Part shown: one piece after another, positions 1-8,335 of the stretch | Position numbering within the stretch: position 1 is the first letter of the stretch | Layout of the letters: each line of letters starts with the position of its first letter | NCBI RefSeq assembly: GCF_016862815.1 | Contig: NZ_BONR01000001.1 | Location: forward strand, 496,001-560,000 | Origin: Demequina activiva | GTDB taxonomy: Bacteria; Actinomycetota; Actinomycetes; Actinomycetales; Demequinaceae | DNA: 64,000 nt | Reading direction: 5' to 3' | Notes under the pieces: model-generated | The model's database searches: none | The model's input: the letters and a program-made list of their open reading frames with translations, nothing else | What the model was told of the DNA's origin: nothing | Position numbers and translations under genes: made by a program

Positions 1-174
1 CACGAAGAAGCGATCGAGGCCACGGTCGATGACCGTGAAGGACAACCACACCAGTGGGATGAGCGCGAGGATGAACGCGCCGTAGACCACGGCAGTCATC
101 CAATTGTTGAGGAACTTGCGCCGGCCGGTGAGCGCACCCAGGGGCGACGTGGTCTCCGTCGTCATGTCGGTCAT
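1..174 (-). CDS. pstA: phosphate ABC transporter permease PstA (N-terminal part, cut by window edge)
   Basis: Inner-membrane permease subunit of the high-affinity Pst phosphate importer. Only the first 58 residues are in the window: a short polar N-terminus (MTDMTTETTSPLG), a basic RRK patch, then a hydrophobic first membrane segment (about residues 26-48). The ATG at 174 overlaps the TGA of pstC (ATGA), so the two are translationally coupled; an in-frame ATG at 165 is an alternative start. The gene continues beyond the left edge. Identity rests on position after pstC and the typical N-terminus. Confidence 0.85.
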   Translation of the reverse strand, partial: MTDMTTETTSPLGALTGRRKFLNNWMTAVVYGAFILALIPLVWLSFTVIDRGLDRFFV

Positions 175-1178
175 CAGTTCGCTCCATCGAAGTCGGCACG
201 GCGGGACACGATCCAGCGCGCGAGCATGTTCACGAGCAGGGTGATCACGAACAGCGCGAGGCCCATCGTGATGAGCGCGGAGACGCCGTCCTGGTTCGCC
301 TCGGGGAACTGCAGGGCGATGTAGGAGGCGATCGTGTTGTGCTGCGCGGCCTGCAGGATGTAGGGCGAGAACGTGAGCCCGGGCGAGAGGATCATGTAGA
401 CCGCCATGGTCTCGCCGAGCGCGCGGCCCAGGCCCAGCATGGTGGCGCCGATCATGCCGGAGCGCCCGAACGGGAACACTGCCATCTTGATCATCTCCCA
501 GCGCGTCGCGCCCATGGCGAGCGCCGCCTCCTCGTGGAGGGTGGGAGTCTGCAGGAAGACCTCGCGGGTGACCGCGGTGATGATGGGGATGATCATGATC
601 GCGAGCACGATGCCGGCGGACAGCGCCACGCGGCCCGTGCCGGACACGGAGCCGTCGTCGGCGGCCGCGAACAGCGGGATCCACCCCAGGTAGCGCTCGA
701 GGAACTCGTAGAAGGGCTGCAGCACCGGGATCACCACGATCGCGCCCCAGAGGCCGTAGACCACGGAGGGGATCGCTGCGAGCAGGTCGATGAGGTAGCC
801 CAGGCCCTGCGCGAGGCGGCGCGGGGCGTAGTGCGAGATGAACAGCGCGATGCCGATCGACAGCGGGGTCGCGATGAGCAGGGCGATCGCGGAGATCAGC
901 ACCGTGCCGTAGACCAGGAAGCCGATGGTCGCGAGCAGCGTCTCGTTGGACTCGGTGCCCAGCCAGTGGACCTTGTCCGAGAGCTCGGCGGACGAGGCCG
1001 TCATTGCCGGCCACGCCTCGATGAGGAGGAAGGTCGCGACCGCAGCGAGCGTCACGAGGATCAGCGTCGCGGCGCCGGCGGACAGTCCGCCGAAGAGGCG
1101 GTTGGCGGCTGCGCCTGGATGGGTGGAGTACTCCTGGGCGTCCGCCTGGGGGGCAGGCGGTTCCTGGGTGGTCGTCAC
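174..1178 (-). CDS. pstC: phosphate ABC transporter permease PstC
   Basis: Permease partner of PstA in the Pst phosphate importer. Several membrane segments are visible. The C-terminal half carries the EAA-type coupling loop (EEAALAMGATRWEMIKMAVF) that contacts PstB, followed by the conserved GLGRALGETMAVYM stretch. I prefer the GTG at 1178 because GGAGAG sits five bases upstream; the longer ATG at 1205 has no ribosome site and lies three bases from a strong hairpin. From 1178 the protein has 334 residues. It is downstream of pstS and overlaps pstA by four bases. Confidence 0.93.
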   Translation of the reverse strand: MTTTQEPPAPQADAQEYSTHPGAAANRLFGGLSAGAATLILVTLAAVATFLLIEAWPAMTASSAELSDKVHWLGTESNETLLATIGFLVYGTVLISAIALLIATPLSIGIALFISHYAPRRLAQGLGYLIDLLAAIPSVVYGLWGAIVVIPVLQPFYEFLERYLGWIPLFAAADDGSVSGTGRVALSAGIVLAIMIIPIITAVTREVFLQTPTLHEEAALAMGATRWEMIKMAVFPFGRSGMIGATMLGLGRALGETMAVYMILSPGLTFSPYILQAAQHNTIASYIALQFPEANQDGVSALITMGLALFVITLLVNMLARWIVSRRADFDGAN

Positions 1179-1208
1179 GCGCGCTCTCCGTTGGTTGGTG
1201 AACATGAC

Positions 1209-1244
1209 GGTGGTGGGTTCATCCTGTCGGACGAACCCACCACC
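1209..1244 (-). terminator. perfect 12-bp hairpin between pstS and pstC
   Basis: GGTGGTGGGTTC at 1209-1220 pairs perfectly with GAACCCACCACC at 1233-1244 around a 12-base loop. There is no U tract. It lies inside the pst operon after pstS, so it may be a partial terminator or mRNA stabiliser that raises binding-protein output over the permeases. Confidence 0.7.
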
Positions 1245-1259
1245 GGTCTAGTTGAGTGG

Positions 1260-2390
1260 TCAGCCCGCCGCGATCCCGTCGAGGATCCCGATCACACGCT
1301 CGGACAGCGACGCCGAGATGGGCGACGATCCGGCGGCGGAGGCGGCCTGGTTCTGACCGTCCTCCGACGCCACGTACTTGACGAACTCGGTCACGAGGTT
1401 GCGCTCGGCCTCGTCGTCGTACTGCTGGCACACGATCGTGTAGGACACGAGCACGAGCGGGTAGGCGCCCGAGGCGGTCGTGGTGCGGTCCAGCTCGAAT
1501 GCGAGGTCGTTCTCACCGTTGGCGCCGGTGGACAGCGGCGACGCATCGACGACGGCCGCAGCGGCCTCCGCGGAGAACGGCACGTACTCCTCGCCCACCT
1601 TCAGGGCGACGGTGCCGAGCTCGCCGGCACGCGAGGCGTCTGCGTAGCCGATGGCGCCGGTGTTGTCCTGAACGATCTGGACCACGGCGGAGGTGCCGGG
1701 GCCGGACTCGCCGGACGCACCCTGCCAGTCACCCGAGGTCTCCTCGGCGGGCCAGTTGCTCGCAGCCTTGACGAGGTAGTCCTGGAAGTTCTCGGTGGTG
1801 CCGGACTCGTCCGCGCGGTGCACGATCGTGATCGGCGTGCTGGGAAGCTCCGCGTCGGGGTTCTGCTCGGCGATCGCGGCGTCGTCCCACGAGGTGATCT
1901 CGCCGTTGAAGATGCCCGCGATGGTGTCCGCGTCCATGTTCAGCGAGTCGATGCCCTCGAGGTTGAAGATGACGGCAACCGGTGAGATGTACAGCGGGAG
2001 GTGGATGGCGCCCATGTCGCCGTCGCAGGCCTCGACGGCTGCGGCGTACTCCTCCTCGTCCATGAGGGCGTCGGAGCCGGCGAAGGAGGTGGCGCCGTCG
2101 GTGAACTGCGTGCGGCCACCGCCCGAGCCGACCGGGTCGTAGCTCACGGTGACCTCAGGGTGCATGCCCTGGAAGCCTGCACGCCAGGCCTCCATGGCGG
2201 ACTCCTGCGAGGAGGCGCCGGCGCCGACCAGCGAGCCGGACAGCTCCATGGCCTCGGGGGCGTCAGACTCGGTTCCGCCCGCGGTGGACGAGTCGGTGGG
2301 CTCCTCCTCGTTCGAGGGCGAGCAGGCCGCGAGGGCGAACGTCAGCGCGGCAGCCGAGAGAACGGCTCCGGTGCGAGTGGCAATCTTCAC
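1260..2390 (-). CDS. pstS: phosphate-binding lipoprotein PstS
   Basis: Extracytoplasmic phosphate receptor of the Pst importer, anchored as a lipoprotein. The 376-residue product starts with a lipoprotein signal (KIATRTGAVL, hydrophobic core, lipobox LAAC with Cys23) followed by an acidic Ser/Thr/Glu linker. Typical PstS stretches follow: LVGAGASSQESAMEAW near the start, DPVGSGGGRTQF, and the phosphate-contacting HRADESGTTENFQDYL segment. The start is a GTG with GAGG about ten bases upstream. PHO-box repeats at 2485-2512 lie ahead of the gene, so induction by phosphate starvation through RegX3 is expected. Confidence 0.95.
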   Translation of the reverse strand: MKIATRTGAVLSAAALTFALAACSPSNEEEPTDSSTAGGTESDAPEAMELSGSLVGAGASSQESAMEAWRAGFQGMHPEVTVSYDPVGSGGGRTQFTDGATSFAGSDALMDEEEYAAAVEACDGDMGAIHLPLYISPVAVIFNLEGIDSLNMDADTIAGIFNGEITSWDDAAIAEQNPDAELPSTPITIVHRADESGTTENFQDYLVKAASNWPAEETSGDWQGASGESGPGTSAVVQIVQDNTGAIGYADASRAGELGTVALKVGEEYVPFSAEAAAAVVDASPLSTGANGENDLAFELDRTTTASGAYPLVLVSYTIVCQQYDDEAERNLVTEFVKYVASEDGQNQAASAAGSSPISASLSERVIGILDGIAAG

Positions 2391-2484
2391 AGTCGTGATT
2401 CCTCACTTGGTTGATCAGGGACCCGGCAACCTGCCGGACGCTCTCAAAGTTAGGGAGGCCAGGTAACGTCCCCGAGGGCCCAGA

Positions 2485-2512
2485 CTGAACTCTGGGTGAA
2501 CGTTCCGTGAAC
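2485..2512 (-). promoter_or_regulatory. PHO box (three 11-bp repeats) upstream of pstS
   Basis: Read on the minus strand there are three direct repeats, GTTCAC, GTTCAC and GTTCAG, beginning at exact 11-base steps (plus-strand blocks 2507-2512, 2496-2501, 2485-2490). This is the known architecture of actinobacterial PhoP/RegX3 operators. A possible -10 (TTACCT, 2461-2466) lies about 18 bases downstream. Confidence 0.8.
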
Positions 2513-2546
2513 GCGTCGCCGCCGCACGCGTGCCGTGATCAGAACG

Positions 2547-3242
2547 TTACGCCTCGAACGTGTAGCCCACACCCCGAACGGTCTGGATCAGCGTGGGCTC
2601 CGAGGGATCCACCTCGATGCGTCCGCGCAGGCGCTTGATGTGGACGTCGAGGGTCTTGGTGTCGCCGAAGTAGTCGGCGCCCCACACGCGGTCGATGATC
2701 ACCTGGCGCGGCAGCACCCGGCCGGCGTTCTGCGCGAGCAGGTGCAGCAGCGCGAACTCCTTGGGCGGCAGGGACATGGTCTGCTCGCCACGAGCGACGG
2801 ACAGCCGCTCGGGGTCGAGCGTCAGCCCGCCCACGCTCAGGCGCTCCGGCTCGTCGGGGATGCCGTTCGCGGACATCGACTGGCGCCGCAGGACGCCGCG
2901 GATGCGGGCCACCAGCTCGCGGCCGGAGTACGGCTTGGTGACGTAGTCGTCCGCCCCGAGCTCGAGGCCAATGATCTTGTCGACCTGGTCGTCCTTGGCC
3001 GTGACCATGATGACCGGCACGTCGGAGCGCTCACGGATCGCCCGGAACACCTCCTGGCCGGACATGCCCGGCAGCATCAGGTCCAGCAGGATCACGTCCG
3101 CGCCGTCGCGCTGGAACGCCTCGACGCCCTGCGGACCCGTCTCCGCCAGCAGCACCTCGAAGCCCTCGCGCGACAGCAGGTACTTGAGGGAGTCGCGGTA
3201 CGACTCCTCGTCCTCGACCACCAGCACACGTGCCTCGGTCAT
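2547..3242 (-). CDS. regX3: phosphate-responsive OmpR-type response regulator RegX3
   Basis: DNA-binding response regulator of the phosphate two-component system. Residues 1-120 form the receiver: acidic pocket VVEDEE at 8-13, phosphoacceptor Asp54 in ILLDLMLPG, conserved Lys103 in DDYVTKPYS. Residues about 135-230 are a winged-helix output domain ending in the typical TVRGVGYTFEA. Length 231 is normal. The ATG at 3242 follows GGAGGAGAC and overlaps the senX3 stop (ATGA), so kinase and regulator are coupled. Its location between pstS and senX3 and the nearby PHO boxes support RegX3/PhoP rather than another OmpR member. Confidence 0.93.
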   Translation of the reverse strand: MTEARVLVVEDEESYRDSLKYLLSREGFEVLLAETGPQGVEAFQRDGADVILLDLMLPGMSGQEVFRAIRERSDVPVIMVTAKDDQVDKIIGLELGADDYVTKPYSGRELVARIRGVLRRQSMSANGIPDEPERLSVGGLTLDPERLSVARGEQTMSLPPKEFALLHLLAQNAGRVLPRQVIIDRVWGADYFGDTKTLDVHIKRLRGRIEVDPSEPTLIQTVRGVGYTFEA

Positions 3243-4396
3243 GTCTCCTCCTCAGGTGCAGGTGCCGCGTCGGCGACCCCCGCATCGGCCGTGTCGCCAT
3301 CGGAGGCGAGACGGATGGTGAACGTCGAGCCCACCGAGGGCTGCGACCACAGATCGACGGTGCCGGAATGCTGCAGCACCACGTGCTTGACGATGGACAG
3401 GCCCAGTCCCGTGCCGCCGGTGTCGCGGGAGCGGGCGGGGTCCGTGCGGTAGAAGCGCTCGAAGATGCGCTCCTGGTCCTCCAGCGCGATGCCCAGGCCC
3501 TGGTCGATGACGGCCAGCCTGGCCACGCCCTCCTCGCGTGCGAGCGAGACCGTGACGCGCTTGCCGGGCTCCGAGTAGTTGATCGCGTTGTCCACGAGGT
3601 TGCGCACCGCCATCACCAGCAGGTCGTGGTCGCCCATCACCTCCGGGGCCGCCGCGTACTCGGGCACCAGGGCGATCTCCTTCGCGTCCGCGGACATCCG
3701 CACGCTGTCGATCACCTCCGCGACCACGCCCGCGAGATCGACAGGCGCGTAGTCCATGACGGACTCGCCGCCCTGCAGCCTCGAGATCTCGATGATCTCC
3801 TGGATGAGCTTCGTGAGGCGGCGGGTCTCCTTGCGGATCTTCTTGGCGAAGCTGCGGACCATCTCCGTGTCTTCCGCGTTGTCCTCGATGGTCTCCGCGA
3901 GCAGCGACAGCGCGCCCACCGGCGTCTTGAGCTCGTGGGAGACGTTCACCGCGAACTCGCGGCGCGTCGCCTCGGCGGCGCGCTGCTCGGTGTTGTCGTT
4001 CGCGACCGCGAGCGCGAGCTCGCTGTTGAGCGGGGTGACGCGCACGTGCACGATGCTCGAGGAGCCCAGCACGCCACGCTTGATCTCGACGTCCTCCTCG
4101 ACCGGCGCATCGGCCCGCCACGCGCGCTCGGCGAGGTCGGCGACGCCAGGGTGGAGGGCACCGTCGGGACGGGCCACCGCGAGGGCCGATGCGGTGGTGT
4201 TCGAGAACGCGCTGCGGCGGTCGCGACGGACCACCACGGCACCGGACTGCAGCACGGACAGGACCTCCCGGGTGCGGTGCGGCACGAGGGTGCTCCCCAC
4301 GACCGTGCGGGCCACGTTGCGCCGGTGCAGGAGTGCGCCGATACCGATGCCGACGGCGAGCGCGGCGGCCACGATCAGCCAGGCGGCGGGGGTCAT
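3239..4396 (-). CDS. senX3: sensor histidine kinase SenX3
   Basis: Membrane histidine kinase partnering RegX3. From the ATG at 4396 (385 aa) it has an N-terminal membrane helix (AAWLIVAAALAVGIGIGALL), a PAS-like linker, a HisKA H-box (VNVSHELKTPVGALSLLAET), an N-box (NLVDNAINYSEPG), and nucleotide-binding motifs VIDQGLGIALEDQERIFERF and GGTGLGLSIVKHV. A longer GTG start at 4429 would fall inside the PHO-box cluster. The ATG at 4396 is exactly six bases after TACTGT, a leaderless arrangement. Only one clear membrane helix is visible. Confidence 0.92.
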   Translation of the reverse strand: MTPAAWLIVAAALAVGIGIGALLHRRNVARTVVGSTLVPHRTREVLSVLQSGAVVVRRDRRSAFSNTTASALAVARPDGALHPGVADLAERAWRADAPVEEDVEIKRGVLGSSSIVHVRVTPLNSELALAVANDNTEQRAAEATRREFAVNVSHELKTPVGALSLLAETIEDNAEDTEMVRSFAKKIRKETRRLTKLIQEIIEISRLQGGESVMDYAPVDLAGVVAEVIDSVRMSADAKEIALVPEYAAAPEVMGDHDLLVMAVRNLVDNAINYSEPGKRVTVSLAREEGVARLAVIDQGLGIALEDQERIFERFYRTDPARSRDTGGTGLGLSIVKHVVLQHSGTVDLWSQPSVGSTFTIRLASDGDTADAGVADAAPAPEEET

Positions 4397-4402
4397 GGGG
4401 TC

Positions 4403-4408
4403 ACAGTA
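4403..4408 (-). promoter_or_regulatory. -10 hexamer of senX3-regX3 (leaderless start)
   Basis: TACTGT on the minus strand ends six bases before the senX3 ATG, so transcription would begin at or near the start codon. Confidence 0.5.
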
Positions 4409-4423
4409 ACCATCCGCTCGCGA

Positions 4424-4461
4424 GTTCACCCAATGTTCAAGCAGGTCACCGAAAGTTCACC
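4424..4461. promoter_or_regulatory. PHO-box cluster between senX3 and phoU
   Basis: GTTCACC at 4424 and GTTCAA at 4435 are 11 bases apart; GGTCACC (4444) and GTTCACC (4455) follow with slightly irregular spacing. The cluster lies in the divergent senX3/phoU intergenic region and is probably a RegX3 autoregulatory operator. Confidence 0.7.
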
Positions 4462-4539
4462 ATCGAGCGGGTGCTCGCACGGCCTCGCACCCAGGACCGA
4501 TGCCACACTAGGGGGGACGCACCACCGCTTAGGAGAACC

Positions 4540-5199
4540 ATGCGCACCCTCTTCACTGCTGAGATGTCCGAGCTCGCGGGCGACCTCGTCGCCATGAGCC
4601 GCCACGTCGAGTCCGCGATCTCGCGCGCCTCGGAGGCGCTGCTGACCCAGAACGTGGACCTCGCACAGGCGGTCATCGCCGACGACTCCAAGCTCGATGA
4701 CCTGGAGGAGACGGTGGACGAGCGCTGCGTGCTGCTCATCGCGCAGCAGCAGCCCGTGGGCCTGGACCTTCGCACCATCATCGCGTCGCTGCGCATCTCC
4801 GCGTCGCTCGAGCGCATGGGCGACCTCGCGCAGCACATCGCGGAGGCCGCTCGCCGCGCCTACCCCGAGTCCGCGATCCCTGCCGATCACCGCGAGATCG
4901 TCGAGGGCATGACGGTGGCCGCGAAGAAGGCGGCCACCGAGATCATGGACCTGCTCGAGACCCGCGACCTCAACGTCGCCGCCGGCATCGTCGCGGATGA
5001 CGACGACCTCGACCAGCTGCACGCCCGTGCGTACAAGACGCTGCTGGGCTCCGAGTACACGGGCAGCACGCAGGAGACGCTCGACATCTCGCTGCTGGCC
5101 CGCTACTTCGAGCGGTTCGGCGACCACGCCGTGGCCGTCTCCCGCCGCATCGTCTACTTGGTGACGGGCGACCACACCGGAGACCGCGCGCGGATCTGA
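4540..5199 (+). CDS. phoU: phosphate signalling protein PhoU
   Basis: Cytoplasmic all-alpha regulator that links Pst transport to SenX3/RegX3 signalling. The 219-residue protein shows the two-fold PhoU repeat: ELAGDLVAMSRHVESAI and DDSKLDDLEETVDERC in the first half with LRISASLERMGDLAQHI, and DDDDLDQLHARAYKTLL with ARYFERFGDHAVAVSRRI in the second (conserved ERxGD in both). The ATG at 4540 follows AGGAGA. It is transcribed divergently from senX3 across the PHO-box cluster and ends at a strong terminator. Confidence 0.94.
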   Translation: MRTLFTAEMSELAGDLVAMSRHVESAISRASEALLTQNVDLAQAVIADDSKLDDLEETVDERCVLLIAQQQPVGLDLRTIIASLRISASLERMGDLAQHIAEAARRAYPESAIPADHREIVEGMTVAAKKAATEIMDLLETRDLNVAAGIVADDDDLDQLHARAYKTLLGSEYTGSTQETLDISLLARYFERFGDHAVAVSRRIVYLVTGDHTGDRARI

Positions 5200-5219
5200 C
5201 TCGCCGCACGTGCGCGCGT

Positions 5220-5255
5220 GCCGAGGGCCCCGACCGGACGGTCGGGGCCCTCGGC
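5220..5255 (+). terminator. 16-bp perfect hairpin after phoU
   Basis: GCCGAGGGCCCCGACC (5220-5235) and its exact complement (5240-5255) flank a four-base loop. GC-rich, no U tract, the usual actinobacterial form. Confidence 0.85.
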
Positions 5256-5375
5256 GTCTCCGCCGTCGCGCGCACGGCCGATGCGAAAGTTTCGTGACCT
5301 CTGCCGTCGCCTGCCGGACGGCCGGGCGAGCACGTCGCTATCGTTGTCGGCGGACACCGACGTCAGGAGACCCTC

Positions 5376-6269
5376 ATGCCCGATCAGCTCACGTTCGACA
5401 ACCCCGTGGAGCGCCACGCTCACATCAAGCCGCATGCCTCATGGCAGCCCCTGCCCGGCCTCGACGCCGAGCTCGACCCCCGCGCCGACCACGGCGAGGA
5501 GACCTACCGAGGACTGGGACGGCTGCCCGGGCGCAAGGCCCTGATCACGGGCGGCGACTCCGGCATCGGCGCGGCCGTGGCGATCGCGTTCGCGCGTGAG
5601 GGCGCGGACGTGGCGCTCAGCTACCTGCCCGAGGAGCAGGTGGACGCGGACGCGATCGCGGCCCTGGTGCGCGCCGAGGGCCGCACCGCCGTGCTGCTGC
5701 CAGGCGACATCCGCGAGCGCGAGGTGTGCCGGCGCATCGTCGCGGAGGCCGTCGAGGGCCTGGGCGGCCTCGACATCCTCGTCAACAACGCCGCGCACCA
5801 GGTGTACCACCAGAGCTTCGACGAGCTCGACGAGGAGGACCTGGACCGCACCTTCAAGACCAACCTGTACGCGATGAACTGGATCACCCGCGACGCGCTG
5901 CCGCACCTGGGGCCGGGCTCGACCATCATCAACTCGACGTCGGTGCAGGGCTACAACCCGTCGCCCATGATCATCAACTACGCATCGACCAAGTTCGCGA
6001 TCAACGGCTTCACGAAGGCGCTCGCGCACGATCTCGCGCCGCGCGGCATCCGGGTCAACGCCGTCGCGCCCGGACCGGTGTGGACGCCGCTGCAGGTGAC
6101 CGATGGACAGCCGTCGGAGAAGCTCGACGGGTTCGGCGAGAGCTCGTGGCTGGGTCGCACCAGCCAGCCCGTGGAGCAGGCGCCCGCGTACGTGTTCCTC
6201 GCCTCGCCCGAGTCGAGCTTCATCGTGGGCGAGGTCATCAACGTCAACGGCGGCGCGAACGTGCCGTGA
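5376..6269 (+). CDS. SDR family oxidoreductase (YghA/general-stress type)
   Basis: NAD(P)-dependent short-chain dehydrogenase of 297 residues, the long subfamily with an N-terminal extension of about 50 residues ahead of the Rossmann fold (YghA/YdaD-like stress dehydrogenases). Cofactor motif TGGDSGIG at 58-65, NNAA at 137-140, catalytic Ser about 189, Tyr202 and Lys206 in YASTK, and the PG motif in VAPGPVWTPLQ. The ATG follows AGGAGA at 5365. It is a single-gene unit between two terminators. Substrate cannot be told from the sequence. Confidence 0.88.
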   Translation: MPDQLTFDNPVERHAHIKPHASWQPLPGLDAELDPRADHGEETYRGLGRLPGRKALITGGDSGIGAAVAIAFAREGADVALSYLPEEQVDADAIAALVRAEGRTAVLLPGDIREREVCRRIVAEAVEGLGGLDILVNNAAHQVYHQSFDELDEEDLDRTFKTNLYAMNWITRDALPHLGPGSTIINSTSVQGYNPSPMIINYASTKFAINGFTKALAHDLAPRGIRVNAVAPGPVWTPLQVTDGQPSEKLDGFGESSWLGRTSQPVEQAPAYVFLASPESSFIVGEVINVNGGANVP

Positions 6270-6295
6270 CGGGTGCCCGCGCCCAGCGGACACAG

Positions 6296-6331
6296 GACGG
6301 GGCCCCTGCCAGGTGCGGCAGGGGCCCCGTC
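6296..6331. terminator. 15-bp hairpin between convergent SDR and gpmA genes
   Basis: GACGGGGCCCCTGCC (6296-6310) pairs with its complement at 6317-6331 around a six-base loop. It lies between convergent genes and could end both transcripts. Confidence 0.8.
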
Positions 6332-6367
6332 GTGTTCGGCCACGCGATGAGAGGGTGACCGACCGCC

Positions 6368-7111
6368 TTACTTCTTGCCCTGGTTGGCGACCGCCTGGAT
6401 CGCGGCCGCGGCGGCGTCCGCATCGAGGTAGGTGCCGCCGGCCTTCACGGGCGCGAGGGTCTCCTCGTCCAGCTCGTAGACCAGCGGGATGCCGGTGGGG
6501 ACGTTGACGCCCACGATGTCGTCGTCCGCGATGCCGTCGAGGTGCTTGATGATGGCGCGCAACGAGTTGCCGTGCGCGGCGACCAGCACCGTCTTGCCAG
6601 CCTTGAGGTCAGGGACCACGCCGGACTCCCAGTACGGGAGAGCGCGCTCGAGGACGTCCTTGAGGCACTCCGTCGCAGGGGTGGGCTCGCCGGCGTAGCG
6701 CGGGTCGCCCTCCTGGCTGTACTGGTTGTCGGCGCTGATCTCCGGCGGCGGCACGTCGTAGCTGCGGCGCCAGGTCATGAACTGCTCCTCGCCGAACTGC
6801 TCGAGGGTCTCCGCCTTGTTCTTGCCCTGCAGGTCGCCGTAGTGGCGCTCGTTGAGGCGCCAGTTGCGCTTGACCGGGATCCAGTGGCGGTCCGCGGCGT
6901 CGAGCGCGAGGTTCGCGGTCATGATCGCGCGGCGCAGCAGCGACGTGTGCACCACGTCGGGAAGATAGCCCTCCGCCTTGAGGAGCTCGCCGCCGCGCAC
7001 GGCCTCGCCCCAGCCCTTCTCGTTGAGCTCGACGTCCACCCAGCCGGTGAACAGGTTCTTGGCGTTCCATTCGCTCTCGCCGTGGCGGAGCAGGATCAGT
7101 GTGTAGGTCAT
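6368..7111 (-). CDS. gpmA: 2,3-bisphosphoglycerate-dependent phosphoglycerate mutase
   Basis: Glycolytic interconversion of 3- and 2-phosphoglycerate. The 247-residue protein has the phosphohistidine motif [10 protein letters not shown] (His10), the family segment [15 protein letters not shown], Glu88 in [17 protein letters not shown], and the second histidine in [17 protein letters not shown] (His180). Length and motifs are standard. The ATG at 7111 has no ribosome site; TAGGCT ends exactly six bases upstream, indicating a leaderless mRNA. Monocistronic, convergent with the SDR gene. Confidence 0.96.
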   Translation of the reverse strand: MTYTLILLRHGESEWNAKNLFTGWVDVELNEKGWGEAVRGGELLKAEGYLPDVVHTSLLRRAIMTANLALDAADRHWIPVKRNWRLNERHYGDLQGKNKAETLEQFGEEQFMTWRRSYDVPPPEISADNQYSQEGDPRYAGEPTPATECLKDVLERALPYWESGVVPDLKAGKTVLVAAHGNSLRAIIKHLDGIADDDIVGVNVPTGIPLVYELDEETLAPVKAGGTYLDADAAAAAIQAVANQGKK

Positions 7112-7117
7112 GGTTTC

Positions 7118-7123
7118 AGCCTA
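7118..7123 (-). promoter_or_regulatory. -10 hexamer TAGGCT of gpmA
   Basis: TAGGCT on the minus strand, six bases before the gpmA ATG, with no Shine-Dalgarno sequence; leaderless-type promoter. Confidence 0.55.
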
Positions 7124-7163
7124 GCGCCCGGTCGCTCCCGTCCTGCAGGACGTGGTCCCGGGC

Positions 7164-8273
7164 TCAACCGAGCCCCGAGCGCTCCATCACGGGGGCGTGG
7201 TCGGGCTGCGGGCACGCGCACGCAGGGCTGGGCAGCGCCGCCGATGCGTACGGCACCTGCGCGATCCCGCCCACCTCGGTCTCGGCAGGCAGGGCCAGCA
7301 CGTCCGCAAGTGCGTAGGTGCGCACCTCGTGCCCCTTCTCCGCGCCCACGTGCAGGCGGTCCTGCGCGATCGCGAAGTGGCGCGGCCACGAGCCCGCGTC
7401 GAACGACGTCCGGTAGCGCGGGTCGCCTTCGGGAGACAGATCGAAGATCGCGATCACGTCCGCGCCGCGCACGCCCACGAGCAGCAGCTGCTCCTGCACC
7501 CCGTCATCGACGAGCAGCACGTGCGACTCGAACGCGACGTCCGAGCTGCGCAGCGGCGCCGTGGTCGAGGCCTGCTCGTCGATCACCTCCGCGGTCGCGG
7601 AGGCGGCATCCCACCGCAGCGTCCGCAGCTGGTGGTCGAGCTCGCATGCCACATAGATGCGGTCGCCTCGCACGGCGAAGTGACGCGGCCCGGAACCGGC
7701 GGGCAGCGCGGCCGCGATGCCATCGGCCTCGAGCAGTCCGTGCTCGCCCACCGCGTAGCGACGCAGCTGGTCCGTTCCCAGGTCGCACACCAGCACGTGG
7801 CGCCCGCCCGGCGCGTAGCCAGCGAAGTGCGCATGCGGCCCCTCCTGGCGGTCCTCGCGCGGCCCGGAGCCCTCGTGGGCGAACACCTGATCCGGACCAT
7901 CGGACAGCGGCAGCCCGTCCTCGCCCAGGCGGATCACCGCGAGCTCGCCGCTCATGTAGTGGCTGGCGTAGAGGGTCCTGGCGTCCGCCGCCAGCAGCAG
8001 GTGGCACCCGGAGTCTCCGCCCGTTGCCACCGTCGCAGCCACCGTGGGGGCGTCCACCGCGCTGATGTCGATCACCTGGACCGCGGTGTCACCGGTCTCG
8101 CAGATCGCGTACAGCACCGGCAGCGACGGGTGCGCGACCACGAACGAGGGTGCCGGCAGCTCGAGAGCGAGGTGCGCATCGGCCGTGGTCTGCCTCCACA
8201 GGCCCTCGCCGGTGCCGGTGGGGGCACCCAGGCCGTCCTCGGGGTAGGTGCCCCACCAGAGGGTGTCAGTCAT
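7164..8273 (-). CDS. lactonase family (6-phosphogluconolactonase-type) beta-propeller protein
   Basis: Seven-bladed beta-propeller of the YbhE/Pgl lactonase family, about 369 residues from the ATG at 8273 (AAGGAG nine bases upstream). Family signatures: an opening LWWGTYPEDG, HPSLPVLYAICETG, the LYASHYMSGELAVIRLGEDG blade, GPHAHFAGYAPGGRHVLVCDLGTD, GSGPRHFAVRGDRIYVACEL, and GSWPRHFAIAQDRLHVGAEKG. The likely reaction is hydrolysis of 6-phosphogluconolactone in the pentose phosphate pathway, but many family members have unproven substrates. It is the gene after lsr2, separated from it by a terminator. Confidence 0.82.
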   Translation of the reverse strand: MTDTLWWGTYPEDGLGAPTGTGEGLWRQTTADAHLALELPAPSFVVAHPSLPVLYAICETGDTAVQVIDISAVDAPTVAATVATGGDSGCHLLLAADARTLYASHYMSGELAVIRLGEDGLPLSDGPDQVFAHEGSGPREDRQEGPHAHFAGYAPGGRHVLVCDLGTDQLRRYAVGEHGLLEADGIAAALPAGSGPRHFAVRGDRIYVACELDHQLRTLRWDAASATAEVIDEQASTTAPLRSSDVAFESHVLLVDDGVQEQLLLVGVRGADVIAIFDLSPEGDPRYRTSFDAGSWPRHFAIAQDRLHVGAEKGHEVRTYALADVLALPAETEVGGIAQVPYASAALPSPACACPQPDHAPVMERSGLG

Positions 8274-8292
8274 GGGAAGTCTCCTTGAACGC

Positions 8293-8326
8293 CATCGCGG
8301 CCCCGCCGTGAGGCGGGGCCGCGATG
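8293..8326 (-). terminator. 15-bp hairpin after lsr2
   Basis: CATCGCGGCCCCGCC (8293-8307) and its complement (8312-8326) with loop GTGA, ten bases past the lsr2 stop. Confidence 0.8.
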
Positions 8327-8335
8327 ACTGTCTGC

